The notes under the pieces: model-generated
Databases searched by the model: none
What the model was told of the DNA's origin: nothing
Seen by the model: only the letters and a program-made list of their open reading frames with translations
Part shown: in pieces, positions 46,450 through 59,265 of the stretch
Numbering within the stretch: the first letter of the stretch is position 1
Layout of the letters: each line of letters starts with the position of its first letter
Assembly (NCBI GenBank): GCA_023101885.1
Contig: JALPQD010000404.1
Location: 1,208,470-1,272,469 of the forward strand
Source: Typhlomys cinereus
Lineage: Eukaryota > Chordata > Mammalia > Rodentia > Platacanthomyidae
Reading direction: 5' to 3'
Length of the DNA stretch: 64,000 nucleotides
Program-made: the position numbers and the translations under genes

Positions 46450-47888
46450 CTAGTTCCATCCATGCCCAAGCAAATTTCATTAACTCATATTTTTTATGGC
46501 TGAGTAATATTCCATTGTATAAGTGTACATTTTCCTCATCCACTGTTGGGCATTTGGATTAATTCCCAAATGCTTTTGTAAATAGTGCAGCTATGAACAT
46601 TATTGTGATTTAGATGAATTTTTGCTGTATGGGGGATTATTCTCAGAAGTGGAATAGCAGGGTCATATGGCATTTCGATCTTTATCGTTTTTAAAAATCA
46701 TCAGACTGATCGCCAGAGTGGTTATATAAGCCTGCATTCCCACCAGCAATGTAGGAGAGTTCCCTTCTCACCACATCCTCTCCAGCATTTGGTTTGTATG
46801 TTTTTTGTATTGTGGATTTTTGCCATCCTGAACCGGTTGAGATGATCTCTTAGGGAAGTTTGGATTTGAATTTCCATGACGACTAAGAATGTTGAGCATT
46901 TTTTAAGATATTTATTAGACATAGACATTTCAATTTTGTCTCTGGAAAGTTACTATTGAGTTCCCAGGCCCATTTGTAATTGGGCCATTTATCTCCTTGG
47001 TGTTTAATTTTCAAAGTTCTTTGTACACTCTGGATAATAGAGCTCTGTCATATATATAGTTAATGAAGATTTACTCCCATTCTGTGTGTTGCCTTTGTGT
47101 TACAATCTCTTTATCTGAACAGAATCTCTTTAATTTCATAAGATCCCATCTGTTGAGTGTTGGTTGTAGTGATTGTGCTATTGGATTTCTGTTTAGTAAC
47201 TGTTGGCCTGGTCCAATCAGCTCGAGGAAGTTCTCTACTCTTTCAACTAAGGTTTTTATAGTCTCTAGCCATATATTGACGTCCTTGTTCCATTTGGAAT
47301 TAATTTTTGTACATGATGAGAAGTACAGATCCAGTTTTATTCTTTTGCACAGGGACATACAGTTTTGCCAGCACCATTTGTTGAAGATGCTATTCTTTTT
47401 CCATTGGATTTTTTGGGCCCCTTTTTCAAAGATAAAATGGCTGTAATTGTGTGGGATTATTTCTGGTTCTTCAACCCTTGTGCATTGCTATATGTGTCGT
47501 TTTGGAGCCAGTACCAGTCTGTTTTTTTACTATGGATTTGCAGTATAGATTAAGGTTTGGTATGGTGATACCTCCAGCAGTGTTTTTGTTACTCAGCACT
47601 GTTTTTGCTCTCCTGGGTCTTTTGTGCATCCATATAAATGCTGAGATGTTTTGTCAACTTCTTTAAAGAATTGCTTTAAGATTTTGATTGCTACAGAATT
47701 GAATTTGTATATTGCTTTTAGTAGGATGGATGGTGATTTTTATGATGTTGATTCTGCCAATCCAGGAACATGGGAGGTCTTTCCACCCATCTTCTGGAAT
47801 TTCTTTCTTTAGGGTTATGAAGTTCTCATTTTTTATTATTATTATTTAATCAATTGTGTGTGTGTGTGTGTGTGTGCATGTGTGTGTA

Positions 47889-47934
<46 letters not shown>

Positions 47935-50420
47935 ACCACGGGCAAATTTGGGAACCACCAGGGACGCCTCCACCTCCTCCTTGTTACTCTGCCCCGGGAT
48001 TCACAAGCTCTGCCCTACCAGTACCAGAAATGTAGGCCACCCCCACTTCCGCTCGGCGTCTATATGTGGAGTCTAGGATCCGAACTCAGGACCTTCTGCC
48101 TGCAAGGCAGAGGCTTAACCCTGAGCCACCTCTCCAGCCCCTGAAATTCTCATTGTAAAGAGCTCCTACTTCCTTGGTTAGATTTATACCAAGGTATTTC
48201 ATATTTTAGGAGCTACAATAAATGGAATTGTTTCTTTTAGGTCTTTTTCACTTTTTTCATCTTTTACATGTTGGACAGCTACTGATGTTTGGACATTTAT
48301 TTTGTAGCCTGCCACACTTCTGAACTTCTGTATTAGTTCCAGGAGTTTTCTGGTGGAGCTATAAATCATGTATATGCAGGTATACAATCATGCCATCTGC
48401 AAATAGAGATAACTTGACTTCTTCCTTGACAATTCAAATCCCTTTTATCTCCCTCTCTTGTTTTATGTCTCTGGATAAGATTTCAAGTACAATATTCAAT
48501 AGAAGTGGTGAGAGTGGACAGCCTTGTCTAGTTCTTGATCAACATAGCAATGCTTCAAGTAGGCTTATGGTATACAGCTATTATTATGTTGATAAAGGAT
48601 CCTTCCATTCCAACTGTCTCCTGGGTTTTGATGATAAAAGGCTGTTGGATCTTGTCAAAAGCTTTTTCAGCATCTATCAAAAATATCATGTGGTCTTGGA
48701 CTTTGGATTGCTTTATATGATGAGTTACATTTATTGATTTGCATATGTTGAACCAACCTTCTGTGCCTGGGATAAAGCCTACTTGATCATCATGAATGAT
48801 CTTTTTGATATGTTTTTAAATACAATTTGCTAAGATTTTGTTGAGAATCTTTGCATCTGTGTTCATCAAAGAGATTGGTCTATCATTTTCTTTTTTAAGT
48901 GTATCTTTATTAGGTTTTGGGATTAATATGATATTAGCTTCATAGAAAGAATTTAGTAGTATTCTTTTCTTTGAAATTAGATGAACAGTTTAAGGAGTAT
49001 AGGTGTTAGTTGTTCCTTAAATGTCTCGTAGAACTCTGTGCTGAATCTCTCTGGTCCAGGACATATTTTGGTGGAAAGATTTGAGATTATTTCATCAATT
49101 TCCTCATATGTTATAGGAGTATTTACATAATTCAAAACTGCTTGATTCAATTTAGTAAGTTGTGCTTAGTTAGGAATTCATCTATTTCTTTTGTGTTGTC
49201 AAATTTCATGAAGTATAAGTTTTTGAAATATGACCTTATAATTCTCTGTATTTCTTAGGTATCAGCAGCGATAACTCCATTTTCATTAATAATTTTGTTA
49301 ATTTGGCTTTTTGCTCTTTTCTTTTTGATTAATTTCGGTAGAGGTGTATCAATCTCATTGATTTTTTTTCAAAGAACCACCTTTTTGACTGGTTGATTCT
49401 CTGTATCATTTTCCTTATCTCAATTTCATCTTTTCTCTCCTGATTTTGTTAATCTCCTGTGTTCTATTGCTTTTAGGATTGGATTGCTCTTGTTTTTCTA
49501 AGGCTTTAACCTGCATAGTTAAGTTATTTATTTGTGATGTTTCTATTTTTTTGATGTAGCCATTAAGGGATATAAACTTATCACTTAGGATGGCTTTCAT
49601 TGTGTCCCAGAGATTTCGATATGTTGTATTTTCATTATCATTGTTTTCTAGGAAATCTTGAATTTCCTTTATAATTACTTCCTGAATCCAATTCTCATTC
49701 AGGATTACAGTGTTTAGTTTCCAGGAGTTAGTGTATTTTCTGTTTGTTGTATGGCAGATTTCGAACGTTAGACCATGGTGGTCTGATAAGGTACAGGCTA
49801 GAATTTCAACTTTCCTATATATGTGGAGATTCGTTTTGTGGCCCAATATGTCATCTATTTTGGAGAAAGTTCCATGGGCTGCTGAGAAAAATGTGTATTC
49901 TTTGGTGTGCAGATGCAAAGTTCGATAGTGATCTGTAAGGTCCATTTCAGTAAGGGTTTGATTAAGTTCCACTGTGTCTTTGTTAAGTTTCTGACCTGTT
50001 GATCTATCCCATGTTGAGATGGAAGTATTGAAATCCCTAAGAATTATCAATTTGGGATTGATTTCTTGCTTTAGACATTGTAGAATTTGCTTAATGAATG
50101 TGGAGGAGTCCATGTAGGAACATACATATTCAGTATTGTAAAGTCTTCCTGTTGAATTATACCTGTGGCTAACATGTAACATCCTTCTGTGTCTCATATG
50201 ATTTTTTGTGGTTTGTAGTCCACTTTGTCAGATAAGATAATACCTATACTGCCTGTTTCCCGGTTCCATTAGCTTGCAGAATTTTTCACCAGCTTTTTAT
50301 TTTTAGGATGTGCCTATCTTTTGTGGTAAGATGAGTTTCCTGAAGGCAGCAGATTGATGGGTTGCAATTTTTAATCCAAGTCTGTAATCTCTCTCTCTTG
50401 ATTGGTGAATTAATTCCATT
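46450..50420 (-). pseudogene. L1 ORF2 (endonuclease-reverse transcriptase), broken
   Basis: ORF2p nicks target DNA and copies L1 RNA. A 260-codon piece (50,197-49,415) covers most of the endonuclease: ILRDFNTSISTWDRSTGQ (the usual Gly-Asp-Phe-Asn has Arg for Gly), TEYTFF-like KEYTFFSAAHGTFSKIDD, and LSDHHGLTFE (active-site Ser-Asp-His). The reverse transcriptase catalytic block at 48,403-48,392 reads FADG, so the second Asp of FADD is lost. The SINE at 47,831-48,141 splits the RT domain. The C-terminal block with WECRL and zinc-knuckle-like CWRGCGEKGTLLHCWWEC is near 46,730-46,790. Confidence 0.93.
47831..48141 (-). mobile_element. tRNA-headed SINE, antisense, inside L1 ORF2
   Basis: The head is at 48,141 and the tail at 47,831. 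Target duplications are tgaagttctcatt (47,818-47,830) and tgaaattctcatt (48,142-48,154). The CA tract has expanded to about 37 GT units on the plus strand (47,856-47,932). Its body closely matches the other three copies. Confidence 0.94.
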
Positions 50421-50439
50421 GACATTAAATGTTATAATT

Positions 50440-51531
50440 GAGAAATTACTTTTAATTCTTGACATATTTTGTGTTTAGTGGCTTTCATAAGTGTATTATT
50501 TGTCTTGTAGGTTTTGGTGATATTATATTTCCCTTCTGTCCTCCTAGATATGTTTGTTATTTCTTCAAGCTTGAATATCTTTTCTAGCATTTTCCAAAGG
50601 CCTTGTTTGGTAGACATGTAATCCTTTAAGTTGTCTTTGTGCTGGAAAATTTTTCTTTCACCCTCGATCATGACTGTATATCAGCCTAGGTTGACATTTT
50701 TGCTTATTCAATACTTAAGTATTGCTTTTACTGTTTCTATTGAGAAGTCGTTTGTTATTTTTAATAGGTTTACCTTTAAAAGTGACTTTTTTCCCCCTTG
50801 AAGCTCTCAGCACATATTCTTTGTCTTGTATGTGGAGTGTTTTGACTATTCTTTGCCATGGAGAGTTTCTATTTTGCTCATACCTGTTTGGGGTGCAGAA
50901 TGCACCTCTCATTCTTTAGATGTGGAAAGTTTTTCTTTATGATAATTTGAAAAATTTCATCAGGTGTGGTATTTTGGATTCTGGTTCTGGTATTCCATAA
51001 ATGCACATGTTAGGCTTCTTCAAGGTGTCCCATAACTCTTAAATATTTCTCTCACGTATCTTTTTGCTTTAACAACCTCTTCCATTGAGCTGGTTAGTTC
51101 TGCCGCTTTGTCTTCAAGATCTGATATTCTATTTTCTGCTTCATTAGTTCTGCTGATAAGACTCTCTGTTGAGTTCTGGGTTGAGGATAACTTGCCTTTT
51201 AGTTCAATTTTAAATTCTGCTTGAGATTGTTTTACTGCTCTATGCCTGTTTTTGTTTCTTCAGCTCTTTTCCTCATCTCCTCCTAGTGCCTGTTGTCTTT
51301 CTGTTCAAAATGGTTGATGTGGTTATTTAATTCCTCACCAATTTCCTCTTGCATAGTACTGATCATGGTTAAGATCAGACTTTGAAAATCGTTATCTCGG
51401 ATATGAATTTCTTGGTTATTTTCTGTGAATTTGTTCTGGTTGGAATCTATCATTATGGGGTTAATACTTTCAGTAGGAGATTTGTTGTCTTGGTTTTTGT
51501 TTCTCGTGGATTTGTGCTGTGATCTGGGCAT
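50440..51531 (-). pseudogene. L1 ORF1, frame-broken
   Basis: Start MPRSQHKSTRNKNQDNKS at 51,531. The coiled-coil region follows in shifted frames. RRM-to-CTD blocks appear at 50,912-50,715 (TPNRYEQNRNSPWQRIVKTL) and the C-terminal MIEGERKIFQHKDNLKDYMS at 50,671-50,432. The C-terminal segment 50,671-50,432 overlaps the position of the sibling element at 719-913. Confidence 0.88.
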
Positions 51532-52119
51532 TCCTATTTTATCTCTTAAGACATTCTTTTTGTTTCTGTGTGTTTTTGATTGAACTGAACTGAGTTAGAT
51601 GGAATTACTACTCTTGAGCAGATAGTAGTAGTGTTTGGCTTGGAGTTAGGTACACTTGCCTGGTATTGGTGTTATTTCCTAGATGAGGATATTAGACTGT
51701 CAGTACATTAACTAAGTCAGGTTTAGTAGACAGGGAGTAAAGATAATATGGTTGTGCACTTTTCTGGTTTACTAACTTGGTTGTATGTGAGAGTGAATGG
51801 TATAATCCCTGAGGTTGTATGCATTTTGGAGTGGCTATATGGAAAAGTTAAACTACAGTGACAAATAATTGAACTGAACAAGACAGTTGAAAGGGTTTAA
51901 TTATCTTTGAGCTGTATGTGACAAATCTCTCCCATTGCTTTTGGCAGGATGGTCGTGAGGACTTCAGATGTATGGTATTTGTCCCCTAGAGCTTTGCTTT
52001 GGTTTTCTCTAGACTCTTGAATTCTGAAGAGCTGGGAGATTGCCCTGGTCTGTGTCTGAGGAGCAGGTGTTCTGCTGGTCTGAGGTCCTGGGCAAAAAAA
52101 AACAACTGAGATTTTTAAG

Positions 52120-54000
52120 GAGAGAAAATGGTATTCATTTATTGTTTTTTGAGAACTAGTCATTCATTAGGGAGACAGGGAACCATGGGAAGTGTCTTGG
52201 GAAGCCATTTGTTCATCTGTAGTTGAAGAGGCCTACAGGGTATGTGCAGACAACATGGAAGAGTACTGCATACTCAGAGGGAAAGAGCTATCACTAGGAT
52301 CTGGATCTGACTGGGTTTCAAGAAGAGAGACAGGAAGCAGAGGGAACCAAGAAAGATCACTGGTCCTCTGTCTGGACCCATTAACCAGCATAAAACCATG
52401 CAGAAAACAGAAGTGCGAGTGGTAGAAATTTGTCAGGCCTAGGATCATAGAGAGTCTAGGATGCCTTCCATCATCTAAGCCACTTTTAGTGTAGTGTACA
52501 TGAGTGTTTACAGGAAAACAATCAAAGAAGAGCAGGGCTAAACTCACTAGAGGATTATTTAAAATGTATACATTCTGGGTAAGCAAAGAAAAGGCAGAAG
52601 TGACATCTATGTTCTGTGTGAGACCAGACAAGATGTCTCCAGGTACAGTTAAAAGCATGACATTTAGTTGTTAAAAGAGAATGGACAATGAATGCATTAA
52701 AACAGAGTTACCTGGTCCATGAATTAACATATCTCAAATGCATAGGGAAGAAACTGTAGGGGGAAGTTTTAACATTGCCAGTTCTGAGAAGAATAAAAGT
52801 GATGTAAGAATAGAGGGAAGGTAAATTCAGCTCCCAGAGGGAGGAAGTGCTTACAATTATCTATGCTGACAATAGGCAAAACTCAACTTCCAAAGGGGGT
52901 AATCCACCTAACAACTGTCCATTTCAGATGCTATTGTGTCCTTCTCCAAAGAGAAGGCTTTAGGCCTGATGACCCCACAGTCCTCTGTCAAGTGGACAAT
53001 ACAGATAGGACAGGAACATAGGTGTGCAGATAGTTAAGTCAATAATATTGATCTAAACACAGAAGATACATTGGAGAGTTTGAAGCCCATCTCAGAAGGA
53101 TGGGATAAAGCTTCATGGGCAGGTCGGCTAAACAGAACAGACAGTTATGAGTTAACCAGACATTCAGCTGCAGAGATGGAGCACCACTATAACTTTACCT
53201 CTGGTCAAACTGAAGCATAAGTCTGAAAGAAATCAGACCTTCATCTCCAATCTATCTTGAACTTACAATGTTCAGCTCTGCAAACCTTGACAGTGTAGAC
53301 AATCCAAGATAGCTTCGTGTCTCCATCTCTGTGTTAGTCAACACTGGGCTCAGACCCCACTTAGCACAGTTTTCAGCATGACCTCACCTTCCTGTCCACT
53401 ATTTTTTCTTCCCAGATAGAAGAGTGGTTAAATATGTGCACACATCATTGTTTTGACAACCCTGGGAACAGGAATCCTGCTCTTCTTGTTCATTGCTATA
53501 GTGTCCTTTCTGTACTAATCTCACAAAGACAGTGAGTACTCATCCTGCACAGTCACCATTCCACACCTATCTTTTTCTTCCATGTCATAGTGAGGGTGGT
53601 AAATGAACTCCTCACTTGAGTGTGTTTGGCAGCCTAGATGCATCCACTGCAGCAGCCAGCAGAGAGCAACTGTCCTAGCCTCATCTTCCTGTTCCAGGTG
53701 ATACGGATGTGACTCTGAGGATACTGGACATCAAGATGCAGACATTGAGTCAGGAGCCCCTTGGCATGCACTGACATGGAGAGGATGACACTTTTAGAAT
53801 CTCTATGTGCGTGGGTACAGCTATCTATGGGACTCACATCTTCATATTCTAAACAATGGCCACATCTAGTCTCTAATAACCTTCTGTCATCTCGTCCTGT
53901 CACCCTTTGCCACCACCCTGCTCAGAAATAGACACACTCATGATTGTTTAAACACTCTATGCTAGAAAAATAAATAGAAAATATTCTATTTAAGTGTAGG
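52120..54000. other. No recognised gene
   Basis: Sequence of ordinary base composition. A plus-strand stretch near 53,455-53,515 after a tttcttcccag acceptor-like site reads LTTLGTGILLFLLFIAIVSF, resembling a transmembrane exon, but I could not assign a family and saw no flanking domains. A V2R exon 6 downstream of the exon 5 at 54.5 kb was sought on the minus strand and not found. Confidence 0.4.
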
Positions 54001-54042
54001 ATGAAATTTAGTAATTCAGGGGGGAACCACATGGGCACACAA

Positions 54043-54090
<48 letters not shown>
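54043..54090. repeat. (CA)n microsatellite
   Basis: A perfect alternating tract of about 24 units. Confidence 0.97.
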
Positions 54091-54092
<2 letters not shown>

Positions 54093-54532
54093 GGTTGAGG
54101 AATTCCAACATACCCTTCCTAATTATTTGTTACGTATGGAAACCATGAATGAAACTATCAAAGCAAGGAAGCAAACAATGCATATATGAAAACATCTTCA
54201 ATCTGACATAAGCATTGTTTCAAACACATGAAGATTTTTTTCTAAAATACTGTACATTAAGTTATATGGTGAAGTGAAGCATACTACTCTCACAGGGAAA
54301 ATGTTTTTGAAGTCAACAATTCCTTTGACAGATCAAAAGTGCAGGTCATGTTGAATTTTAATGCCTAGACTGTGTTCTTTGATGGATTCTCTGAAGAACT
54401 CTAACATTTGAATGTGTAGCTAAAACATGGAAATGATTTCTTGGGAGTTCTATTACAGATGTTTGGTAATTGCTTGCATATTTCAGAATACACTATCAAG
54501 CTTGAAAGCTTCAATGCATGTCATACATTTAC

Positions 54533-54654
54533 TTGTCTCATTGGAAATATTGTATGGGCAAGGAGTGCAATCAAAGCAGCAAACATCTTTCCCCTCCTGA
54601 GAAGTTTTTCCTAAGTCCTGGACCACAACTCTCACTGCATGATGACTTAGGAAC
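54533..54654 (-). pseudogene. Vmn2r-ps: V2R exon 5 (cysteine-rich domain), orphan
   Basis: Minus strand, 122 nt between a gctcag acceptor and a gtaaat donor (54,532-54,527); the family norm is about 124 nt. It begins VPKSSCSESCGPGLRK, the hallmark of the cysteine-rich exon that couples ligand binding to the transmembrane core. After a frame change it continues with a CCFDCTPCPYNISNET-like segment. The 2-nt deficit breaks the frame. No other exon of this receptor was found nearby: 45-52 kb downstream is L1, and 55-57 kb upstream shows no exon 4. Confidence 0.88.
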
Positions 54655-55429
54655 CTGAGCAAAAGAAAACATGTGTTATCAAATGTTTTAATTCACAAGG
54701 GATCCACAAAAGGCTAGATGTTTTAGAATATTGATGCAATATTTTGTAAATTCAATACAGATTTATGTATGCTCACATTATTTTTGTTGTAACTAGATTT
54801 AGTGGGTGTGCTTTGAAAGACAAAAGTTTTAAAACTTGTTCCTAAAGTGCTTGCTCTGTTCAACATGTGGAAACTTTAAGAGGTCCTATATATCATTAGT
54901 ACATTGAGTTATTTATGGCATGCCAAAGAAAGGCATGGAGGAAAGCCAGCAATCTCTGTACCTCCTGCCTTCTGGACAACTTTGTGTTCTACTGTGATGA
55001 TGAATGTTGGTTTATAGGTTTAAGTGGAGTTTAAAATAACTATGGAAACAAATTCTGAAATACTTTATATATAATTTCAATATGAGCTCACTAGATTTTA
55101 CTCCAATTGTTGTAAATATTTTAGGAGTTCTTTTACCATATAAAGTATTAAAAGATTAAAGGAAATTTTGCAGCAAAATCCATTTATTTTCTATGCATTT
55201 CATAAGCCATTTATACTTTTTAGGTGTGTCTATGTATGGGTGAGCATGAATATTTATCAGGGGACACTTGAGTGTGTGTGTTTGTGTTGGCCAAAGAGTG
55301 ACATCAAGAACCGTCCTGGATTTTTCTACCTCCTTATTTCTTTGTTTCAGATTTCCTACACTACACCTCCCAAGACTGAAGTTCAGGTTGCTTGACATAT
55401 CTGCTTTGCATTTATTTGTGAGAAGAGTT

Positions 55430-55620
55430 TTAACTCATGATCCATTTTTCTAGCCTTCTTTTTTGTGCTATTATGATAAGTAGAACATGGCCATAGCCTA
55501 TATCTCCTGAAAACATGTCCTTCCATGATGAGTTTCATAGTAAAATATTAAACACAATAAACTCTTTGAGGGTTTTGTAGGTATTGTTGCAGCAGAAAGA
55601 TAAATAACACTCTCACATTG
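55430..55620 (+). repeat. Possible MaLR-like LTR end
   Basis: 'ccttccatgatgagtttca', 'aacacaataaactctttga' and 'attgttgcagcagaaagata' follow the order seen in MaLR LTR 3' ends. Diverged, boundaries not set. Confidence 0.35.
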
Positions 55621-56439
55621 CAACATGATGCTATGTCTTTCAACAGATCTAAAAGTAAAACGTTCACTCAAAAAGACAGAAAGTAACTAAGGTATGTGCC
55701 CTTATTTTCACTGTGTTGCATATTTAACAAAAAATAATATCTCATGATGGAAAGTTAAGTGATCCTGCAACAATACTGAAAAACATAGTTACAACCATAA
55801 TCCATTTGGGAAAGGAAAATCCTCTTTTGTTAAATATGCACGTCCTGATGGATTCTTAATGAACAGAAAAAGTTCAAAACAATACTATGCAGATTCATAC
55901 TAAGATAATATATTCTAAATCCTAAACCTCCAACACATTAGTGATGCTCTTTGTTTTCTAGACCACTGAGTCTTAAATGTGGGCATTACCAGAATACAGC
56001 CCAGGTATACTTGCCAGAATCCAGATCTGCCCCTAGATAACGAGATTTGTGGATCTCTAATGATGTGAATTAGTAGATACTGGAAGCATTGCGTCATACA
56101 GCCCCACTTTACACTCTGCCCATGGGACCTTAGAACTTCAATAAATTGTTTTTTTGTTCACCCAACTCATCCATGCTTGTACGGTTACCTGAAATGCCTT
56201 GCACACTATCCCAAAGTCCTGACATGCATGCACCAGACTCAATAAATTCTGTAAGTACTGAGAGCTATATTGAGTCTCTGCTCCACTATAAACAGCACAA
56301 ATGCAAATCTTCACAAACAAATCAGCCATAGTACTTACAATCCATGGAGCTTCCTGATCTACTTGGAATGCTTCAGCCTACTTTCCTTATTGTAAGTATT
56401 AGAATTCCTAATAGCAATTTATTGTGCTCCTTTACCATT

Positions 56440-57430
56440 GAAAAAACAGAAATAATATGAAAAAATCAAGATGTTAATCTTTACTTGAAACCAAAACTTA
56501 TTGAATAGCTTCCCATAAATCAGCAGTTAGATAAAATATAAAACAGGAGATTCAAACAAGCAACTTGGAATATGTTAAGGGAATTTGAATGGTTTAAAAT
56601 AATATGAAAAAACACCCAAATGAGTGTTCAGGGGAGAGATAAAGCAATGTAAATATAAATATATGAAGAAACAGACTTATTAAATGAATAAGACCATCCA
56701 TGACACAAAAGCAGAGATGAAAAATAGTAAGAAATGAATTTCAAAGTCAAAAATATGCTTTGAACAAGAAAATAATAAAAATTATTTGAAAATAAGAGGG
56801 AATCTCTCAGGCAAAATCAGAGACTGTAAGGGGAAAAAGAAGGATGATAGGATGTGGAATTAAAGGGTAAAAATATCCATGTATGAAAAGCTAAAAGATG
56901 GCCATATAGAAAACTGAATATAGGACTTGAAGACAAGCAAAGAAAATAGTCATTTTAAAAATCATTGGGTTAACACACAGAGACTATAGAGAAACTTAGA
57001 GACAAAAAATGAAAATGTGTTAAGAGCATCGACAAAGGAAAAGTACAGGCTAAAATAACCAATATTTTTCATGAAAACATCAAACAATTTCCTGAATCTC
57101 GAGAGAGGGAGCACGCAGAGAAAGAAGTTTACAGAATAGCAAATTAATATACAATATGATCCTTATGTCTTGTTTTGGTTAAAAGCATAAAGTAAAGGTC
57201 AATGAAAGGGAACGAAGTACTGAAACTGAGAAGCAACACACACGAGAAAAAGAGACTTATTTAATGGACTGTTTTAAATCCAGAAACTCTTGGATAAATG
57301 TATTCCATATGTTGAAATAGCAAAACTGGTACAAGAGAATAATCTACCTTACAAATTTGTCTGTAAAAGTTGAAGGCTAAATACAAACTTTGCAATGATT
57401 AAAAAAAATCAAAGAATCAATAAGTCATCC
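56440..57430. other. A-rich old sequence, possibly ancient L1 relic
   Basis: Strongly A-rich plus strand with short Lys/Glu-rich openings, consistent with a very old L1 ORF1 region, but no signature motif could be confirmed. Confidence 0.3.
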
Positions 57431-58625
57431 TCATGCACAACATTGGCAGCAGCTCTTTGGAAAGAAGAGAATGAAAAACGCGTCAAAAACCTATGGATGG
57501 AATTAGAAACAATTATATTGAATGAAGTATCCCAGACCCAGAAAATTAAGTGCCGTATGTTCTCCCTAATAGGTGGCTCCTAGTACCAAACCCACTTAGA
57601 GACACTCAAGGATAAATCTCTGTAATACCTACAGTAATTGCAAGGATTATGAATAGGAGGGATGGGGTAGGAGGGCCACACCAGAAACAAGGAGAGAAGG
57701 GACCATGTTACAGCAGAAAAAATAGGCAACCATCAAGAACTGCAAGTAAGTAATGAGACATCTGGTTAAGTTCACAGACTTTCCTTCCTGATCATTTACA
57801 ACTGAGGGGGTATGATCTCACCAGAAGGGGAGGGCTTATAGTCTGGCAGATACAAAGTAACCATTTTGCAAATGGGTGATTGACCCCTCCCTCATTGTGG
57901 TTTCCTACTTTTATTACATCTACTTTGAATATAATCTTATAACAAGACTCTTGTTTAACAGCTTTTTATCTCTGGCCAGGGGGTGATATCCAATACCCAT
58001 CAGGATGGAGTGAAGGGCATTGCAGGAGCAGCAAAACTGAAAAAAAAATCAACAAACCATAATCCAGAACTTCAGGGACTCTATATCAACCACCTAGAAC
58101 TAGGCCAGCCTAATCTCTCCCCATCCTGAAGCTCAGGGAAATTTGCGGAAGAGGGGGCGGTAAGATTCTAAGAGCACAAGGATGGGAAGAGCAATGATAT
58201 GCAAGATACTCCACACAAGTTAGGGCCGAAGCAATCATAATTGGACTTTGCATGCCCTACGCAATGTCCAACACACTATTGAACCCACAAAGTCTAGTAT
58301 TTGCTAAAGGCACCACGATCCTTGGAGACAAGGGATTGACAGTCACAGTAGTGTTCCTATGCTTAAGGAGTACACATGAAAGTGTTCTGGAAAATGCCAC
58401 TGGGTCTTTGCACCTCATCGGAGAGGAGCACCCAGAAGAGAGTTTGGCATGGACATTAAAGGATACTCTGGGAATGGGCGGGGGAGGCACTGGTGGACGG
58501 GGAGGGAGGGGGGAAGAGGAGGAGGGAGAGGAGGGGGGCACATAGCAGTGGAAGGTTGGAAGGAGGGAGGGGGCTGGTATACCTGTTAAGTTTGTTTGAG
58601 TGGAAAAAAAGAAAAACCTGTGGTT
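57430..58625 (+). mobile_element. L1 3' end with ORF2 terminus
   Basis: It opens with ORF2 C-terminus (LWMELETIILNEVSQTQKIK, FSLIGGS then stop near 57,583), then the complete 3' UTR with the recurring modules, a polypurine tract (58,470-58,575), 'gtttgagtggaaaaaaag' and an A-rich tail. A 5'-truncated copy of the window's main L1 lineage, in sense. Confidence 0.92.
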
Positions 58626-58839
58626 ATAAATTTAAAAATATAAGACTGATGATTTAGAAAATTATGTAAGACATCTTAAAAGATGACAGATGCATATATT
58701 TTAATAACAACATGAAGTTTTAATGGAATTAGCTTTTTAGTAGGAAATGCAGATGTTATTGTTTTCAAACAAAACAAAACATTCTCCTTTCTCTAAGACA
58801 GACACCACATTAGGGTAACAGAAAGAAAAAATAATTCTA

Positions 58840-59265
58840 GAAAATGAACATCGGAAATAAGCATGTGAAGCTATTCTAACATTTGACAAAGTAGACTATA
58901 ATCCAAATTTTCAGAAGAGATGAAGAATATCACTTCATTGTAATTAATAGAACAGTGACTCAAGAAGATATCACAGTTCTAAAATCCTATGTATCAAATC
59001 TATGCACATCCAAATTCATAAACAAATATTACTAGCTGCAAAGACAAAACTTGACTGCAGCACAGTAACAGTGCAATGTTTCAATACCTCTCTCAACTGA
59101 AGGAATGTCATCTGGACCAAAAGCCAACTAAAGAACAGTGTAGTGAAAATGAAATAGAAATCAAATGAGTTTAAGAGGCATGTACAGAATATTCCACCAA
59201 AAAAGAAAAGAATATGCATTCATCTCAGGAGCACATGGAACATTCTCTAAAATGTATTACACAGA
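58840..59265 (+). mobile_element. Ancient L1 ORF2 endonuclease relic
   Basis: The order 'acaaagtagactataatcca', 'actcaagaagatatcacag', 'catccaaattcataaacaaa' and 'ctcaggagcacatggaacat' follows the endonuclease part of old mammalian L1 ORF2. All frames are broken. Confidence 0.6.

Larger units (their letters stand above)
45319..52103 (-). mobile_element. Nearly full-length L1, antisense
   Basis: About 6.8 kb including a nested SINE. On the minus strand: 5' UTR (52,103 to about 51,540), ORF1 (51,531 to about 50,440), ORF2 (about 50,420 to 46,450) and a 3' UTR with polypurine tract ending in an A-rich tail near 45,319. Possible imperfect target duplications gactgaggtttttttaa (45,302-45,318) and aactgagatttttaa (52,104-52,118). 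Both ORFs are broken, so the copy is inactive. Confidence 0.93.

Noticed and set aside
47854..48144. Cys/Val-rich ORFs as a cysteine-rich protein
   Set aside because: Translation of the GT microsatellite in the antisense SINE.
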